From positions 1 to 64,000 of the forward strand of contig NZ_MPZM01000014.1 of assembly GCF_002936955.1 (NCBI RefSeq): DNA of 64,000 nt, in the 5' to 3' direction. The notes beneath the pieces are model-generated. The model was not told where the DNA came from, did no database searches, and saw only the letters and a list, made by a program, of their open reading frames with translations. This document shows positions 29,546-38,303 of the stretch, piece by piece (the first letter of the stretch is position 1; the number at the start of each line of letters is the position of its first letter). The DNA is from Oceanisphaera arctica. Lineage in GTDB: Bacteria > Pseudomonadota > Gammaproteobacteria > Enterobacterales > Aeromonadaceae. Made by a program: the position numbers and the translations under genes.

Positions 29546-31147
29546 TTACTCCTTGTAGGCCTGATGAAAGGCGACACCGCCATAGGGCAACAGTCGCAAC
29601 CCCTTGACCTGTTTACGATAGGCCTGCAGCCGCTGGCTGTGGACCAGCGGTATCACCGCCATGTCCTGATAGGCCAGCTGCTGTGCCTGCTGATAATAGC
29701 CGATACGGCGGGTCATCTGTGGTTCGGTCAGCGCCAGATCCAGCTGTTGTTCAAACAGCGGGTGGCACCAGCGGCTGGCGTTGGTGCCGGCGGCAATGGC
29801 CTGGCAGCTGAGCAGGTTACGCAGCATGTTATCCGGATCCGGGGTATCGGCCGACCAGCCGGTCAGCACCGCATCCTGATCTCCTTCCCGCAGCTCCCGG
29901 CGCAGTATTTGCTCTTCCAGGCTGAGCAGTTTCACCCTGATGCCCAGCGTCGCCAGCCGGCGCTGGATAAGCTGGCCGGTCTTGAGTCCGTCCGGATTGT
30001 AGGTACGGGCCCCGGAAGGCACCAGCAGGGTCATGTCAAAGCCATCGCTCAGCCCGGCCTGCTCCAGCAGCCAGCGGGCCCGGCTTTGATCCGGCAGCGG
30101 CATCAAGAGGTTGGGATCATGGCCCCAGGACACCGGCGGCAGCAGCGACTCGGCCAGCGCGCCGATATCGAAATACACGGCCTGCAGAATATCCGTTCTG
30201 TTGAGCGCCAGACTCAGCGCCTTGCGCACCCGGATATCATCGAAGGGAGGTTTCTGGGTATTGAGCGCCAGTACCGCCACGTTCATGCCGGTTGCATAGC
30301 TCAGGGCCAGCTCGGAGTGCTGTTTAATGACCGACAGCTGGCTGGTGGCCGGATGGGCCATGACGTCGCATTCGCCGGTCAGCAGCTTGGCCAGTCGCTT
30401 GGACGATTTGGGCGTAATGTCGAACACCAACTGGGCCAGCCGGGCGCTGCCGCGCCAGTAGCTGGGATGGCGATGATAGCGGATAAACTCGTCGGCGCGG
30501 TATAGGTTGAGCAGAAAAGGCCCGGTACCGACCGGTTGCTGATCCAGCAACTGTGGCTGACCTGCCGCCAGCAACTGCGCCCCGTATTCCGCCGACAGTA
30601 TCACAGCGTAATCGGTGGCCAGATTGGTCAGAAAAGAGGTGTTGGGGCGAGTAAGCACAAACTCTACCTCGTGCTCGTTTAGCGCATGTACCTCGCTGAC
30701 CAGCGCCTGCCAGCCGATGCTGTCGAAAAACGGGTAACGACCCCCGCTTACCGCATGATAAGGATGCTGCTTATCGATCAGACGGGAGAAGGTAAAGACC
30801 ACATCTTCTGCGGTCAATGGGCGGCTGGGGCTGAACCAGTCGGTATCATGAAAGGTCACGCCGGGGCGCAGGGTAAAACGATAGCGCAGGCCATCGTCGC
30901 TGCGTTCCCATTCGGTGGCAAGCGCCGGTATCGGCTGCTGGCTGTCTGGGGTGATATCCAGCAGCCGGTCGTAGAGCTGATGGGCGGTGGCGTCCAGGGT
31001 TTCGGTGGAGGTGACCAGTTGTGGATTAAAGGTGAGCGGCGTCCCTTCTATACAATAGAGCAGACTTTCCTGTGCCAGTTGTCGGTTGCCGCCGTCACAT
31101 CCTGCCAGTAACAGGGTGGCCAGCAGGCTCCATAGCCATAAACGCAT
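29546..31147 (-). CDS. sapA: Peptide ABC transporter binding protein SapA, lipoprotein form
   Basis: 533-residue solute-binding protein of the extracellular SBP family 5. Family landmarks include LYDRLLDITPDSQQPIPALA, DWFSPSRPLTAEDVVFTFSR and LTGECDVMAHPA. The N-terminus ends in a lipobox (LLAGC, Cys16), so this version is probably anchored to the membrane, whereas E. coli SapA is a soluble periplasmic protein. It begins 3 bases after pspF, linking the Sap operon to the phage-shock regulator. Confidence 0.91.
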   Translation of the reverse strand: MRLWLWSLLATLLLAGCDGGNRQLAQESLLYCIEGTPLTFNPQLVTSTETLDATAHQLYDRLLDITPDSQQPIPALATEWERSDDGLRYRFTLRPGVTFHDTDWFSPSRPLTAEDVVFTFSRLIDKQHPYHAVSGGRYPFFDSIGWQALVSEVHALNEHEVEFVLTRPNTSFLTNLATDYAVILSAEYGAQLLAAGQPQLLDQQPVGTGPFLLNLYRADEFIRYHRHPSYWRGSARLAQLVFDITPKSSKRLAKLLTGECDVMAHPATSQLSVIKQHSELALSYATGMNVAVLALNTQKPPFDDIRVRKALSLALNRTDILQAVYFDIGALAESLLPPVSWGHDPNLLMPLPDQSRARWLLEQAGLSDGFDMTLLVPSGARTYNPDGLKTGQLIQRRLATLGIRVKLLSLEEQILRRELREGDQDAVLTGWSADTPDPDNMLRNLLSCQAIAAGTNASRWCHPLFEQQLDLALTEPQMTRRIGYYQQAQQLAYQDMAVIPLVHSQRLQAYRKQVKGLRLLPYGGVAFHQAYKE

Positions 31148-31149
31148 GC

Positions 31150-32151
31150 TTAATCCTTGAGGTCTTCCTGCTCGCCGGTTGGCAGCAGAGAAGCGTATTT
31201 ACGCAGCAAGCCACGTAACTGATGATAACTCAGGCCCAGTCGCTCGGCCGCCTGCCGCTGATTATAACGGGCCCGCTCCAGGGCGAGCCCGAGCAGCCGG
31301 ACTTCTTCTCGGGCCAGATGTTCCTTGAGATCGAGTGGCAGCCTGGTATCGGCATTGCCCCGGGTCGGCGACGCTGGTCGCCAGGGCGAGGCGAAGGGAT
31401 CCAGATACAGCTCGCTCAGCGCCACCTCCGGCCGGCCATGATGATAGAGGCTGCGCTCAATCACGTTCTTGAGCTCCCGCACATTACCCGGCCAGGGGTG
31501 CGCCAGCAGATGCCGGCGCACTGCCGGGCTGAAACCGGCAAACAGTGGCCAGCCCAGCTCCATGCACAGCGAAACGGCAAAATGCTCGGCTAGGCGCAAA
31601 ATATCGTCATCCCGGGCCCGCAGGGGCGGCAATGTAACCACATCGAAGGCCAGTCTATCAAGCAGATCGGCCCTGAAGTCTCCCTTTTGAGCCAATACCG
31701 GCAGATCCTGGTTGCTGGCACAGACCAGTCGCACATCGACCCGGACCGGCTGACTGCCGCCGACCCGCTCGAATTCACCGTATTCGATAACCCTCAGCAG
31801 CTTTTCCTGCACCCGGGGGCTGGTACTGGCCAGCTCGTCGAGAAACAGGGTGCCGCCGTCGGCGCGCTCGAAGCGGCCCAGGTGGCGCTTCTGGGCGCCG
31901 GTAAAGGCACCGGCTTCGTGGCCGAACAGCTCGCTTTCCAGCAGAGTCTCGGCCAGGGTGGCGCAGTTGAGGGAAATAAAGGGCTGCTGCCAGCGGGGCG
32001 ACAGATAATGCAGCCGGTGGGCGATCAGCTCCTTTCCGGTGCCGCGCTCGCCCACCACCAGTATCGGTTTATTCAGTGGCGCCAGTAGCGACACCTGCTC
32101 CAGTATCGAGAGCAGGGCATTGGACTGACCGATCAGATCATTGTCTGTCAT
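31150..32151 (-). CDS. pspF: Psp operon transcriptional activator PspF
   Basis: 333-residue sigma-54 activator that lacks a receiver domain, as PspF does. AAA+ landmarks: Walker A GERGTGKE, the sigma-54-contacting GAFTGA loop, Walker B GGTLFLDEL; a Fis-type helix-turn-helix ends the protein (NQRQAAERLGLSYHQLRGLL). It is kept silent by PspA and turned on by membrane stress. It is divergent from pspA across a sigma-54 promoter and lies 3 bases upstream of sapA, so read-through into sap is likely. Confidence 0.94.
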   Translation of the reverse strand: MTDNDLIGQSNALLSILEQVSLLAPLNKPILVVGERGTGKELIAHRLHYLSPRWQQPFISLNCATLAETLLESELFGHEAGAFTGAQKRHLGRFERADGGTLFLDELASTSPRVQEKLLRVIEYGEFERVGGSQPVRVDVRLVCASNQDLPVLAQKGDFRADLLDRLAFDVVTLPPLRARDDDILRLAEHFAVSLCMELGWPLFAGFSPAVRRHLLAHPWPGNVRELKNVIERSLYHHGRPEVALSELYLDPFASPWRPASPTRGNADTRLPLDLKEHLAREEVRLLGLALERARYNQRQAAERLGLSYHQLRGLLRKYASLLPTGEQEDLKD

Positions 32152-32274
32152 GGCACACCAAAGTGGCGAAATTTGCTAGATGATAGCGTTATTCGCCGAC
32201 TTCGGCCAATGCCCGAGTGATGCTTGTTTATGGTTTTTATCTATATTTCAAATGATTAGTGGCTTCTGCCGGGT

Positions 32275-32290
32275 TGGCACATAACTTGTT
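32275..32290 (+). promoter_or_regulatory. Sigma-54 promoter of pspA
   Basis: TTGGCAC (32274-32280) and TTGTT (32286-32290) form a -24/-12 pair with the required 10 bases between GG and GT. E. coli pspA also has TTGT in place of TTGC, so this is the expected form. It lies about 70 bases before the pspA ATG, and PspF is encoded divergently. Confidence 0.8.
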
Positions 32291-32357
32291 ATGTATAGGG
32301 GAAGAATACAAGACGACCCGAGTCTTGTTCTATCATCGGTATCGAGGAGACAACACC

Positions 32358-33023
32358 ATGAGCATATTTTCCCGACTGGCGGATATCATCAACGCCAACC
32401 TCAACTCCCTGCTGGACAAGGCCGAAGATCCGGCCAAGATGGTACGTCTCATCATCCAGGAAATGGAAGACGAGCTGGTGCGCGAGCGCTCCAATCTGGC
32501 CCGCTTTCTGGCCGAGAAAAAAGATGTGTTGCGCCAGATTGAACGCCACCGGGAGCGGGTGAGTGAATGGCAGAGCAAGGCCGAGCTGGCCCTGAGCCGT
32601 GAGCGCGACGATCTGGCCCGGGCCGCCCTGCTGGAAAAGAGCAAGCAGAGCGAGCTGCTCAAGGCCCTGGAACATGAACACGAGGCGGTGGCAGAAGGCA
32701 TCAACAAGCTGTCGGAGGCCATTAGCGCCCTGGAAGCCAAGCTGGTCGACGCCCGTTCACGCCAGCAGGCGATGCAGTTGCGCGAGCGCAGCGCCCAGAG
32801 TCGCATCAAGGTGCAGGAGCGGGTACGTCACAGCGAAACCGGCTCGTCGGTCGACAAGTTCGATCGCATGGAACGCAAGATAGACGAGCTGGAAGCCCGG
32901 GCGGACTTGTACAGCAAGAGCAAGGGGCTGGAGCAGTCCTTTGCCGAGCTGGAGGTGGACGACGCCATCAACCGTGAGCTGGACAAGCTGAAAGCCAAAA
33001 TGAACAAGAGTGAGGAGCAGTGA
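32358..33023 (+). CDS. pspA: Phage shock protein A
   Basis: 221-residue coiled-coil protein of the PspA/Vipp1/ESCRT-III family. It binds stressed membranes, reduces proton leakage and inhibits PspF when free. N-terminal amphipathic helix (MSIFSRLADIINANLNSLLD) and almost uninterrupted charged heptads to residue 210 are visible. The ATG at 32358 follows GAGGAGA; the open frame upstream crosses the promoter and is not coding. Confidence 0.96.
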   Translation: MSIFSRLADIINANLNSLLDKAEDPAKMVRLIIQEMEDELVRERSNLARFLAEKKDVLRQIERHRERVSEWQSKAELALSRERDDLARAALLEKSKQSELLKALEHEHEAVAEGINKLSEAISALEAKLVDARSRQQAMQLRERSAQSRIKVQERVRHSETGSSVDKFDRMERKIDELEARADLYSKSKGLEQSFAELEVDDAINRELDKLKAKMNKSEEQ

Positions 33024-33256
33024 TGTCGGAGCTGGCCTGGGCCCTGGTGGCCCCCTTGAATATCTTTCTGTTTCTGGTGGTGCCCATCTGGCTGGTGCTG
33101 CATTATCGCAGCAAGCGCCGGCTCGATGAGGGACTGGGCGAGACCGCCCGTCAACGCCTGGAACAGAGTCTGACGCAGGCGGAGCAACTGGCCGATAGGG
33201 TTACCACCCTGGAGCGGCTGCTGGATCAGGAGGTACCCGGATGGCGTCAACCTTGA
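33023..33256 (+). CDS. pspB: Phage shock protein B
   Basis: 77-residue inner membrane protein with one N-terminal helix (WALVAPLNIFLFLVVPIWLVL) and a cytoplasmic coiled coil rich in Leu and Glu. With PspC it senses membrane stress and pulls PspA away from PspF. Its ATG at 33023 shares one base with the pspA stop (TGATG), and it overlaps pspC by 16 bases. Confidence 0.92.
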   Translation: MSELAWALVAPLNIFLFLVVPIWLVLHYRSKRRLDEGLGETARQRLEQSLTQAEQLADRVTTLERLLDQEVPGWRQP

Positions 33257-33630
33257 TAAATCTGTATCGCGACAAGCGCAATGGCAAACTCGGCGGCGTT
33301 TGTGCCGGCATTGCCCGCAAGGCCGAAGTCGAGCCCTGGCTGGTGCGGGTGCTGGCGCTCACCGGCCTGGTGTTTGCCAGTTTTCTGACCTTTGTACTTT
33401 ATATTGCCGCCTGGCTGCTGCTGGAAGACAGGCCCCTGGTGGAAGAGGCGGAGCAGTCTCATGTCAAAACCGCCGGCTGGCAGTCGGGCCTGTCGCCACA
33501 AGAGGCGCTGACCCGGCTGGACAACCGGTTGCAGCAGCTGAATGGCCGGGTGGCAAAAATGGAACAATTGCTGACCTCGCAAGAGTTTCGTTTGCGACGG
33601 GAGTTCAATGATTTGGGTAAAGATCGATGA
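33241..33630 (+). CDS. pspC: Phage shock protein C
   Basis: 129-residue protein with the PspC domain (RDKRNGKLGGVCAGIA, residues 8-23) followed by a membrane helix (about 40-62) and a coiled-coil tail. Partner of PspB in stress sensing. Its start lies inside pspB and its stop overlaps the ycjX start (ATGA), so pspB-C-ycjX are translationally coupled. Confidence 0.93.
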   Translation: MASTLINLYRDKRNGKLGGVCAGIARKAEVEPWLVRVLALTGLVFASFLTFVLYIAAWLLLEDRPLVEEAEQSHVKTAGWQSGLSPQEALTRLDNRLQQLNGRVAKMEQLLTSQEFRLRREFNDLGKDR

Positions 33631-35060
33631 GCAGGACGCCACTGGATCAGTGGCGCAATTCTCAATGGCGAAACGCTCAATGGCGAAATAAGGCAGGAGC
33701 CTGGGTGCAACGGGGTCTGGACCAACGCTTGCGGCTGGCGGTGACGGGGCTGAGCCGTAGCGGCAAGACCGCCTTTATCACCAGCCTGGTCAACCAGCTG
33801 GAACACGCCGGGCTGGATGCCCGGCTGCCGCACTGGCCGCCGGCGGCGGAGGGGCGACTGCTCGGCATACAGCGGGTGCCGAGCCGACATCATCATGTGC
33901 CGGCCTTCGGTTACGAGGCGGCGCTGGGTCAGCTGTCGGCCACGCCGCCATGCTGGCCCGAGCCGACCCGAGGCATCAGTGAAATCACCCTCGCCATTCG
34001 TTACCGGCCCAAAAACCGGCTCAAGCGCAAGCTGCAGGACACCGCCACCCTCTATCTGGAAATTGTCGACTACCCCGGAGAATGGCTGCTGGATCTGCCG
34101 CTGCTGGGCATGAGCTATGCCCAGTGGAGCGAGCAACAGCGCCAGCTGCTGCAGACACCGGCGCTGGCCGAGCTGGCCACGCCCTGGTTGCAGGCCGGGG
34201 CTTTACTTGCCGCCGACGGCCCTGCCGAGGATGGCAAACTGGCGCCGCTGGCGGCGGCCTATACCCAATGGCTGCACGACATCAAGCGCGAGTGCGGCGC
34301 CTATTTGGTGCAACCGGGGCGTTTCATTCTGCCCGGCGAGTACCGGGATGCCCCCATGTTGCAGTTTGTGCCCTGGGTGTGGGACCCGGTGCCGGGCGGG
34401 CTGAATGACAGCCACCATTACGGCATGATGGAAGCGCGCTTCGAACACTACAAAAAGCATCTGGTGCAGGGCTTTTACAAGGACTTCTTCGCCGGCTTCG
34501 ACCGCCAGATAGTGCTGGTGGACTGCCTGACGCCGCTCAATCGCGGCCCCGACAGCTTTGCCGATCTCCGCCGGGCGCTGAACGCCATACTGCAGAGTTT
34601 CGAATACGGCAAAAGCGGCTGGTGGCAGCGGCTGTTTGCTCCGCGCATCGACAAGCTGCTGTTTGCCGCCACCAAGGCCGATCATCTGACGCCGGATCAG
34701 CACGGCCGACTGGCCACCCTGCTCGGCACCCTGGTGCGGGGCGGCCATCGTCATGCGCGGTTGTCCGGTATCGACATTCATACCCTGGCACTGGCGGCCA
34801 TTCGCGCCACCAGCAGCGGCCAGGTCAGTCACCAGGGCGAAACCATACCGGCGCTGCAGGGGCGGCGGCTGGACAAGCTGGACGCGGTGGCTCTGTATCC
34901 GGGCGAAGTCCCCGAGTCCTTGCCCGAAGAGGCTTTCTGGCGGCAGCAGGGCTTCGACTTTACCGAATTCGCCCCGCCCGAGTGGCAGCCGGAACAGCCG
35001 CTGCCCCATTTGCGCCTGGATCAGGCACTGGCTTTCCTGTTGGGAGACAAATTATCGTGA
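33627..35060 (+). CDS. ycjX: YcjX family P-loop GTPase
   Basis: 477-residue nucleotide-binding protein of the YcjX/DUF463 family with Walker A GLSRSGKT (near residue 40) and a DYPGEWLLDLP segment. YcjX follows the psp genes in many gammaproteobacteria and belongs to the Psp stress response, but its exact function is unknown. The last 4 bases overlap the GTG start of ycjF. Confidence 0.92.
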   Translation: MSRTPLDQWRNSQWRNAQWRNKAGAWVQRGLDQRLRLAVTGLSRSGKTAFITSLVNQLEHAGLDARLPHWPPAAEGRLLGIQRVPSRHHHVPAFGYEAALGQLSATPPCWPEPTRGISEITLAIRYRPKNRLKRKLQDTATLYLEIVDYPGEWLLDLPLLGMSYAQWSEQQRQLLQTPALAELATPWLQAGALLAADGPAEDGKLAPLAAAYTQWLHDIKRECGAYLVQPGRFILPGEYRDAPMLQFVPWVWDPVPGGLNDSHHYGMMEARFEHYKKHLVQGFYKDFFAGFDRQIVLVDCLTPLNRGPDSFADLRRALNAILQSFEYGKSGWWQRLFAPRIDKLLFAATKADHLTPDQHGRLATLLGTLVRGGHRHARLSGIDIHTLALAAIRATSSGQVSHQGETIPALQGRRLDKLDAVALYPGEVPESLPEEAFWRQQGFDFTEFAPPEWQPEQPLPHLRLDQALAFLLGDKLS

Positions 35061-36070
35061 GTTTGAAAGGCAAGGTGATCCTGGATCAACCGCTGAAACA
35101 AGCGCAGCAACAACCGGGGTCCGCGCCTCTGCGCCCCGGCCGGCAACTGGAGCAGGACGACTTTATCGCATTGGACGAGATCCCGGAGCCGATACTGACC
35201 GAGAGTCTGAGGCCCGGTCGTCGGCACTGGCTGTGGTGGAGCGGCATCAGTCTGCTGCTGACATTGTTGCTGGTGCACTCCGCCCTTGGCCTGTGGCAGA
35301 CCTGGCAGGACAACCGTCTGCTCGGCGTGGCCTGGAGCCTGACCATCATACTGCTGGCGCTGGCGGCGCTGGGCCGTTTATGGCGAGAGCTGAGGCTGCT
35401 GCGTACTCTGGACCGGGTATCGCGCCAGCAGGCAAGAGCCGAACAGTTGCTGACGGAGCAGGGCTGCGGTCAGGCCCGGGCGTTCTGCGAGCAGCTGGCC
35501 GCGCGCAGCGGGTTGGAAGAAACCGATGCCTTTCGGAGCTGGCAGCAGGGCCTGACCGACCAGGAGCAGGACGCCGAAGTCCTTACGCTCTATAGCCGGC
35601 AGGTGCTGAGCGTGCAGGACCGGCAGGCCCGGGCCCGGGTGCTGAAATGGTCCGGCGAGGCGGCGGTAATGGTGGCGGCCAGCCCCCTGGCGGCGGTAGA
35701 CATGCTGCTGGTACTGTGGCGTAACCTGAAGATGATTGAAGACATTAGCGCCTGTTATGGTATTCGCCTTGGCGGCCTGAGCCGACTGCGGCTGATCCGC
35801 CAGGTGTTGCACCACATGCTCTATGTCGGGGTATCGGAAGCGGCCATCGACGCCGGTATGGACTTGCTCGGGCTGGAGCTGGCCGGGCGCTTGTCGGCAC
35901 GGGCCGGTCAGGGGGTGGGCGCCGGTTTGCTGACCGCCAGGCTGGGGCTGCAAACCATGAGCCTGTGCCGACCCGTGCCCTGGCAGGGCGACGAGAAAAA
36001 ACAGCTGGGCGGCATTCGCCGTGCCCTAGTCGACAAGGTGGCCCGGTTGATGACGAACCGCGGGCAATAA
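35057..36070 (+). CDS. ycjF: YcjF family inner membrane protein (DUF697)
   Basis: 337-residue protein with two membrane helices (about residues 58-78 and 88-110) and a C-terminal DUF697 region (from about 200) with hydrophobic helices. It uses a GTG start that overlaps the ycjX stop, so the two are made together; a longer frame back to 34622 lies within ycjX and is not real. Partner of YcjX in the extended psp operon. Function unknown. Confidence 0.9.
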   Translation: MSLKGKVILDQPLKQAQQQPGSAPLRPGRQLEQDDFIALDEIPEPILTESLRPGRRHWLWWSGISLLLTLLLVHSALGLWQTWQDNRLLGVAWSLTIILLALAALGRLWRELRLLRTLDRVSRQQARAEQLLTEQGCGQARAFCEQLAARSGLEETDAFRSWQQGLTDQEQDAEVLTLYSRQVLSVQDRQARARVLKWSGEAAVMVAASPLAAVDMLLVLWRNLKMIEDISACYGIRLGGLSRLRLIRQVLHHMLYVGVSEAAIDAGMDLLGLELAGRLSARAGQGVGAGLLTARLGLQTMSLCRPVPWQGDEKKQLGGIRRALVDKVARLMTNRGQ

Positions 36071-36356
36071 TGTCAATTTGAATAAAAGTCTGATCGTTTT
36101 TTACATCTGGGCTCAGAGGTAACACAGCCGCCTCCCACGACACGCCACTGGGCTAGCCATCTTTGCTGGGTAACGGCTGCGAATATTCACTGGATATTCG
36201 GTCCATTACCCAACAAAGATACACGGCAGCAAGCTGCCCCATGGGGGCTCGGAAATGCCGTCCATGGCATTTCACGGTCGTGGTAGTCGTTCTCTGTTGC
36301 CTCTTCTCGAGCACCGAGTTGTCTGTAGACGACGCAAACAGGCAACTCCTTGGCAT
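36071..36356. repeat. Hairpin-rich non-coding block next to repeat copy B
   Basis: No gene is visible between 36071 and 36639. This part shares AACACAGCCGCCTCC (36121-36135) and CACCGAGTTGTCTG (36312-36325) with the DNA beside copy A. Between them is an insert absent from copy A that is packed with inverted repeats: a 15-base arm pair (36159-36173/36206-36220, one mismatch) enclosing a 9-base pair (36180-36188/36192-36200, one G-T wobble), GGCAGC-AA-GCTGCC (36225-36238), and GAAATGCC/GGCATTTC (36252-36259/36266-36273). Origin unknown; it may be a small mobile or processed element. Confidence 0.6.
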
Positions 36357-36465
36357 CAGGGAGGATAAAGGGATCTGTTTCGCCGACCTTCTGTTTCAGG
36401 GACGAAACAGAGAGCGTACATGGAGGTATTCATAGCGAGTCGGCGGAGCGGGCCATTTATCCGAC
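36357..36465 (+). repeat. Structured intergenic repeat, copy B
   Basis: The most diverged of the three copies, but every stem is kept. Outer stem GTTTCGCCGAC (36377-36387) with GTCGGCGGAGC (36439-36449) has two G-T wobbles and two fully compensatory changes relative to copy A. The CTGTTTC/GAAACAG hairpin is identical. In the second hairpin TAC/GTA replaces TCC/GGA, again compensatory. Confidence 0.8.
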
Positions 36466-36639
36466 CTTTACAGAATAGCCGAATAGATCGGTTATTTAAT
36501 CTGTTTGGTATAGCGCGGTACTTATTCAGCCATGCGACAACGACTCAACCCGATACGAGCCCTGTGGTCCGCCTATGGTAGGCTACGGGGTCTATTGACT
36601 CACCATATCTCCGCAGAAAACAGCACGGTAGACACCACT

Positions 36640-36927
36640 ATGAACTTTAAAGAATTTCACGCCTCACTCAGCCAGACGAAGCCGCCGCAGGGGCTGTCTG
36701 ATGCCCTCATTGCCTTATGGCTGGACGCCAATGATCAGTGGGAGGCCGCGCACGATCAGGTGCGCGATAACAGTGACCAGCCCTCTGCCTGGGTTCACGC
36801 CTACCTGCACCATGTCGAAGGTGTGCTCTGGAATGCCGACTACTGGTACGGACGCGCCAGGAAGAAGCGCCCGAGCTGCACCACCCGGGAAGAATGGCAG
36901 CAGATAGCCCAGTCGCTGTTGGATTAA
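36640..36927 (+). CDS. Small conserved protein of unknown function
   Basis: 95-residue soluble protein. Conserved-looking segments are DANDQWEAAHDQV and WVHAYLHHVEGVLWNADYWYGRA, rich in Trp, His and Tyr; I recall similar short proteins annotated only as hypothetical in many bacteria, where this region is the most conserved. The ATG at 36640 is chosen because family similarity starts there, though the ribosome site is weak and the frame is open back to 36532. A short hairpin follows the gene. No function can be assigned. Confidence 0.7.
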   Translation: MNFKEFHASLSQTKPPQGLSDALIALWLDANDQWEAAHDQVRDNSDQPSAWVHAYLHHVEGVLWNADYWYGRARKKRPSCTTREEWQQIAQSLLD

Positions 36928-36971
36928 GAGCGCTTAATACCGATCGGTGTATTGCAGGAATAGCAGAGCCG

Positions 36972-36985
36972 CCGACGAACGTCGG
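36972..36985 (+). terminator. Short hairpin after the small conserved gene
   Basis: CCGACG-AA-CGTCGG followed by TGTTTT on the plus strand, 45 bases after the stop codon. The 2-base loop would need opening of one pair. Weak to moderate terminator. Confidence 0.42.
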
Positions 36986-37068
36986 TGTTTTGGTTGTGGC
37001 TTGGAATCAATGAGGTATTGCGGAAGAGGTTAGCCTTGAGGCTGAGAGCGGTATTACTGTCTGGAAAC

Positions 37069-37145
37069 TGGGGTGACCGACGGGGCTCGAACCCGCGACA
37101 ACCGGAATCACAATCCGGGACTCTACCAACTGAGCTACGGTCACC
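37069..37145 (-). tRNA. tRNA-His (anticodon GTG)
   Basis: 77 bases on the minus strand with an 8-bp acceptor stem (GGTGACCG/CGGTCACC) that includes the extra 5' G typical of tRNA-His, anticodon loop reading ATTGTGA within CCGGATTGTGATTCCGG, T-loop GGTTCGAGCC and an encoded CCA end. It lies 5 bases downstream of tRNA-Arg. Confidence 0.96.
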
Positions 37146-37150
37146 AAAGA

Positions 37151-37227
37151 TGGCGCGCCCTGCAGGACTCGAACCTGCGACCACCCGCTTAGAAGGCGGG
37201 TGCTCTATCCAGCTGAGCTAAGGGCGC
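37151..37227 (-). tRNA. tRNA-Arg (anticodon TCT)
   Basis: 77 bases on the minus strand. Acceptor stem GCGCCCT/AGGGCGC, D-arm AGCTCAGCTGGATAGAGC, anticodon loop CTTCTAA in the CCCGC/GCGGG stem, T-loop GGTTCGAGTCC and encoded CCA. It reads AGA codons. First gene of a two-tRNA transcript. Confidence 0.96.
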
Positions 37228-37272
37228 TTTTTGACATTAAGCGGCAGCAAGGCTGCGGCGTAACGGGGCGGG

Positions 37273-37301
37273 ATGATACCTATTTGCCTTGCGGTGGTCA
37301 A
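37273..37301 (-). promoter_or_regulatory. Promoter of the tRNA-Arg/tRNA-His operon
   Basis: On the minus strand TTGACC (37301-37296) and TATCAT (37278-37273) are separated by exactly 17 bases. The bases after the -10 are GC-rich (CCCGCCCCG), the discriminator type seen in stringently controlled stable-RNA promoters. Confidence 0.75.
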
Positions 37302-37411
37302 CGGCTTTATCCGGCCGGGGTTACCGAGCGAAAGCCGCTGGCGCTTGCTTATCAAAGCCGGGAAAAAATGCGACAATTGGCGCAGGTTTATAAAGGTGAG
37401 AATCAACGCAG

Positions 37412-38269
37412 ATGTCAGCTCAAATAATCGATGGAAAAGCGATTGCACAGGCGGTACGCAGCCAGGTAGCCGAACGAGTGGCCGAACGAATCCGTGCGGG
37501 CAAACGCGCGCCGGGTCTGGCGGTGATACTAGTGGGTGCCAATCCGGCCTCTCAGGTCTATGTCGGCAGCAAACGCCGGGCCTGTGAAGAGGTCGGGTTT
37601 ATTTCCAAGTCTTACGATTTACCCAAGGAAACCACAGAGCAGCAACTGCTGGAATTGATTGATGAGCTGAACCAGGACGTCACCATAGACGGTATTCTGG
37701 TGCAACTGCCGCTGCCGGCCCATATCGACAGCACCCCGGTGATCGAACGCATTCATCCGCACAAAGATGTGGACGGCTTTCATCCCTACAATATCGGCCG
37801 TCTGGCCCAGCGCATTCCTGCGCTGCGCCCCTGTACCCCCAAGGGCATCATCACCCTGCTTGAGCGGAGCCATATCAAGACCCATGGCCTCAACGCCGTG
37901 GTGGTGGGCGCGTCCAATATCGTCGGTCGCCCCATGACCCTGGAGCTGCTGCTGGCCGGCTGTACCACCACTACCTGCCATCGCTTCACCGAAGATCTCA
38001 AGGCGCAGGTGGAAAGAGCCGATCTACTGGTGGTGGCGGTGGGCAAGCCGCACTTTATTCCCGGTGACTGGATCAAGCCCGGTGCCGTGGTGATCGATGT
38101 GGGTATCAACCGGCTGGACGATGGTCGTCTGGTGGGCGATGTGGAATATGCGGTAGCCGCCGAGCGGGCTTCCTATATTACCCCCGTGCCCGGCGGCGTG
38201 GGTCCGATGACAGTGGCCTCCCTGATTGAAAACACCCTGATCGCCTGCGAACGCTATCACGATCAGTAA
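37412..38269 (+). CDS. folD: Bifunctional methylene-THF dehydrogenase/cyclohydrolase
   Basis: Interconverts 5,10-methylene-THF and 10-formyl-THF through methenyl-THF, using NADP. 285 residues. Active-site lysine in [13 protein letters not shown] (near residue 54), the QLPLPAHID motif, and the cofactor-binding [13 protein letters not shown] and [10 protein letters not shown] signatures are all present. It would handle the one-carbon units formed by the glycine cleavage genes in this window. Monocistronic, followed by a channel gene 34 bases on. Confidence 0.96.
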   Translation: MSAQIIDGKAIAQAVRSQVAERVAERIRAGKRAPGLAVILVGANPASQVYVGSKRRACEEVGFISKSYDLPKETTEQQLLELIDELNQDVTIDGILVQLPLPAHIDSTPVIERIHPHKDVDGFHPYNIGRLAQRIPALRPCTPKGIITLLERSHIKTHGLNAVVVGASNIVGRPMTLELLLAGCTTTTCHRFTEDLKAQVERADLLVVAVGKPHFIPGDWIKPGAVVIDVGINRLDDGRLVGDVEYAVAAERASYITPVPGGVGPMTVASLIENTLIACERYHDQ

Positions 38270-38303
38270 ACACCACCAATAAAACAGTCAGTAAGGACAA
38301 CCG

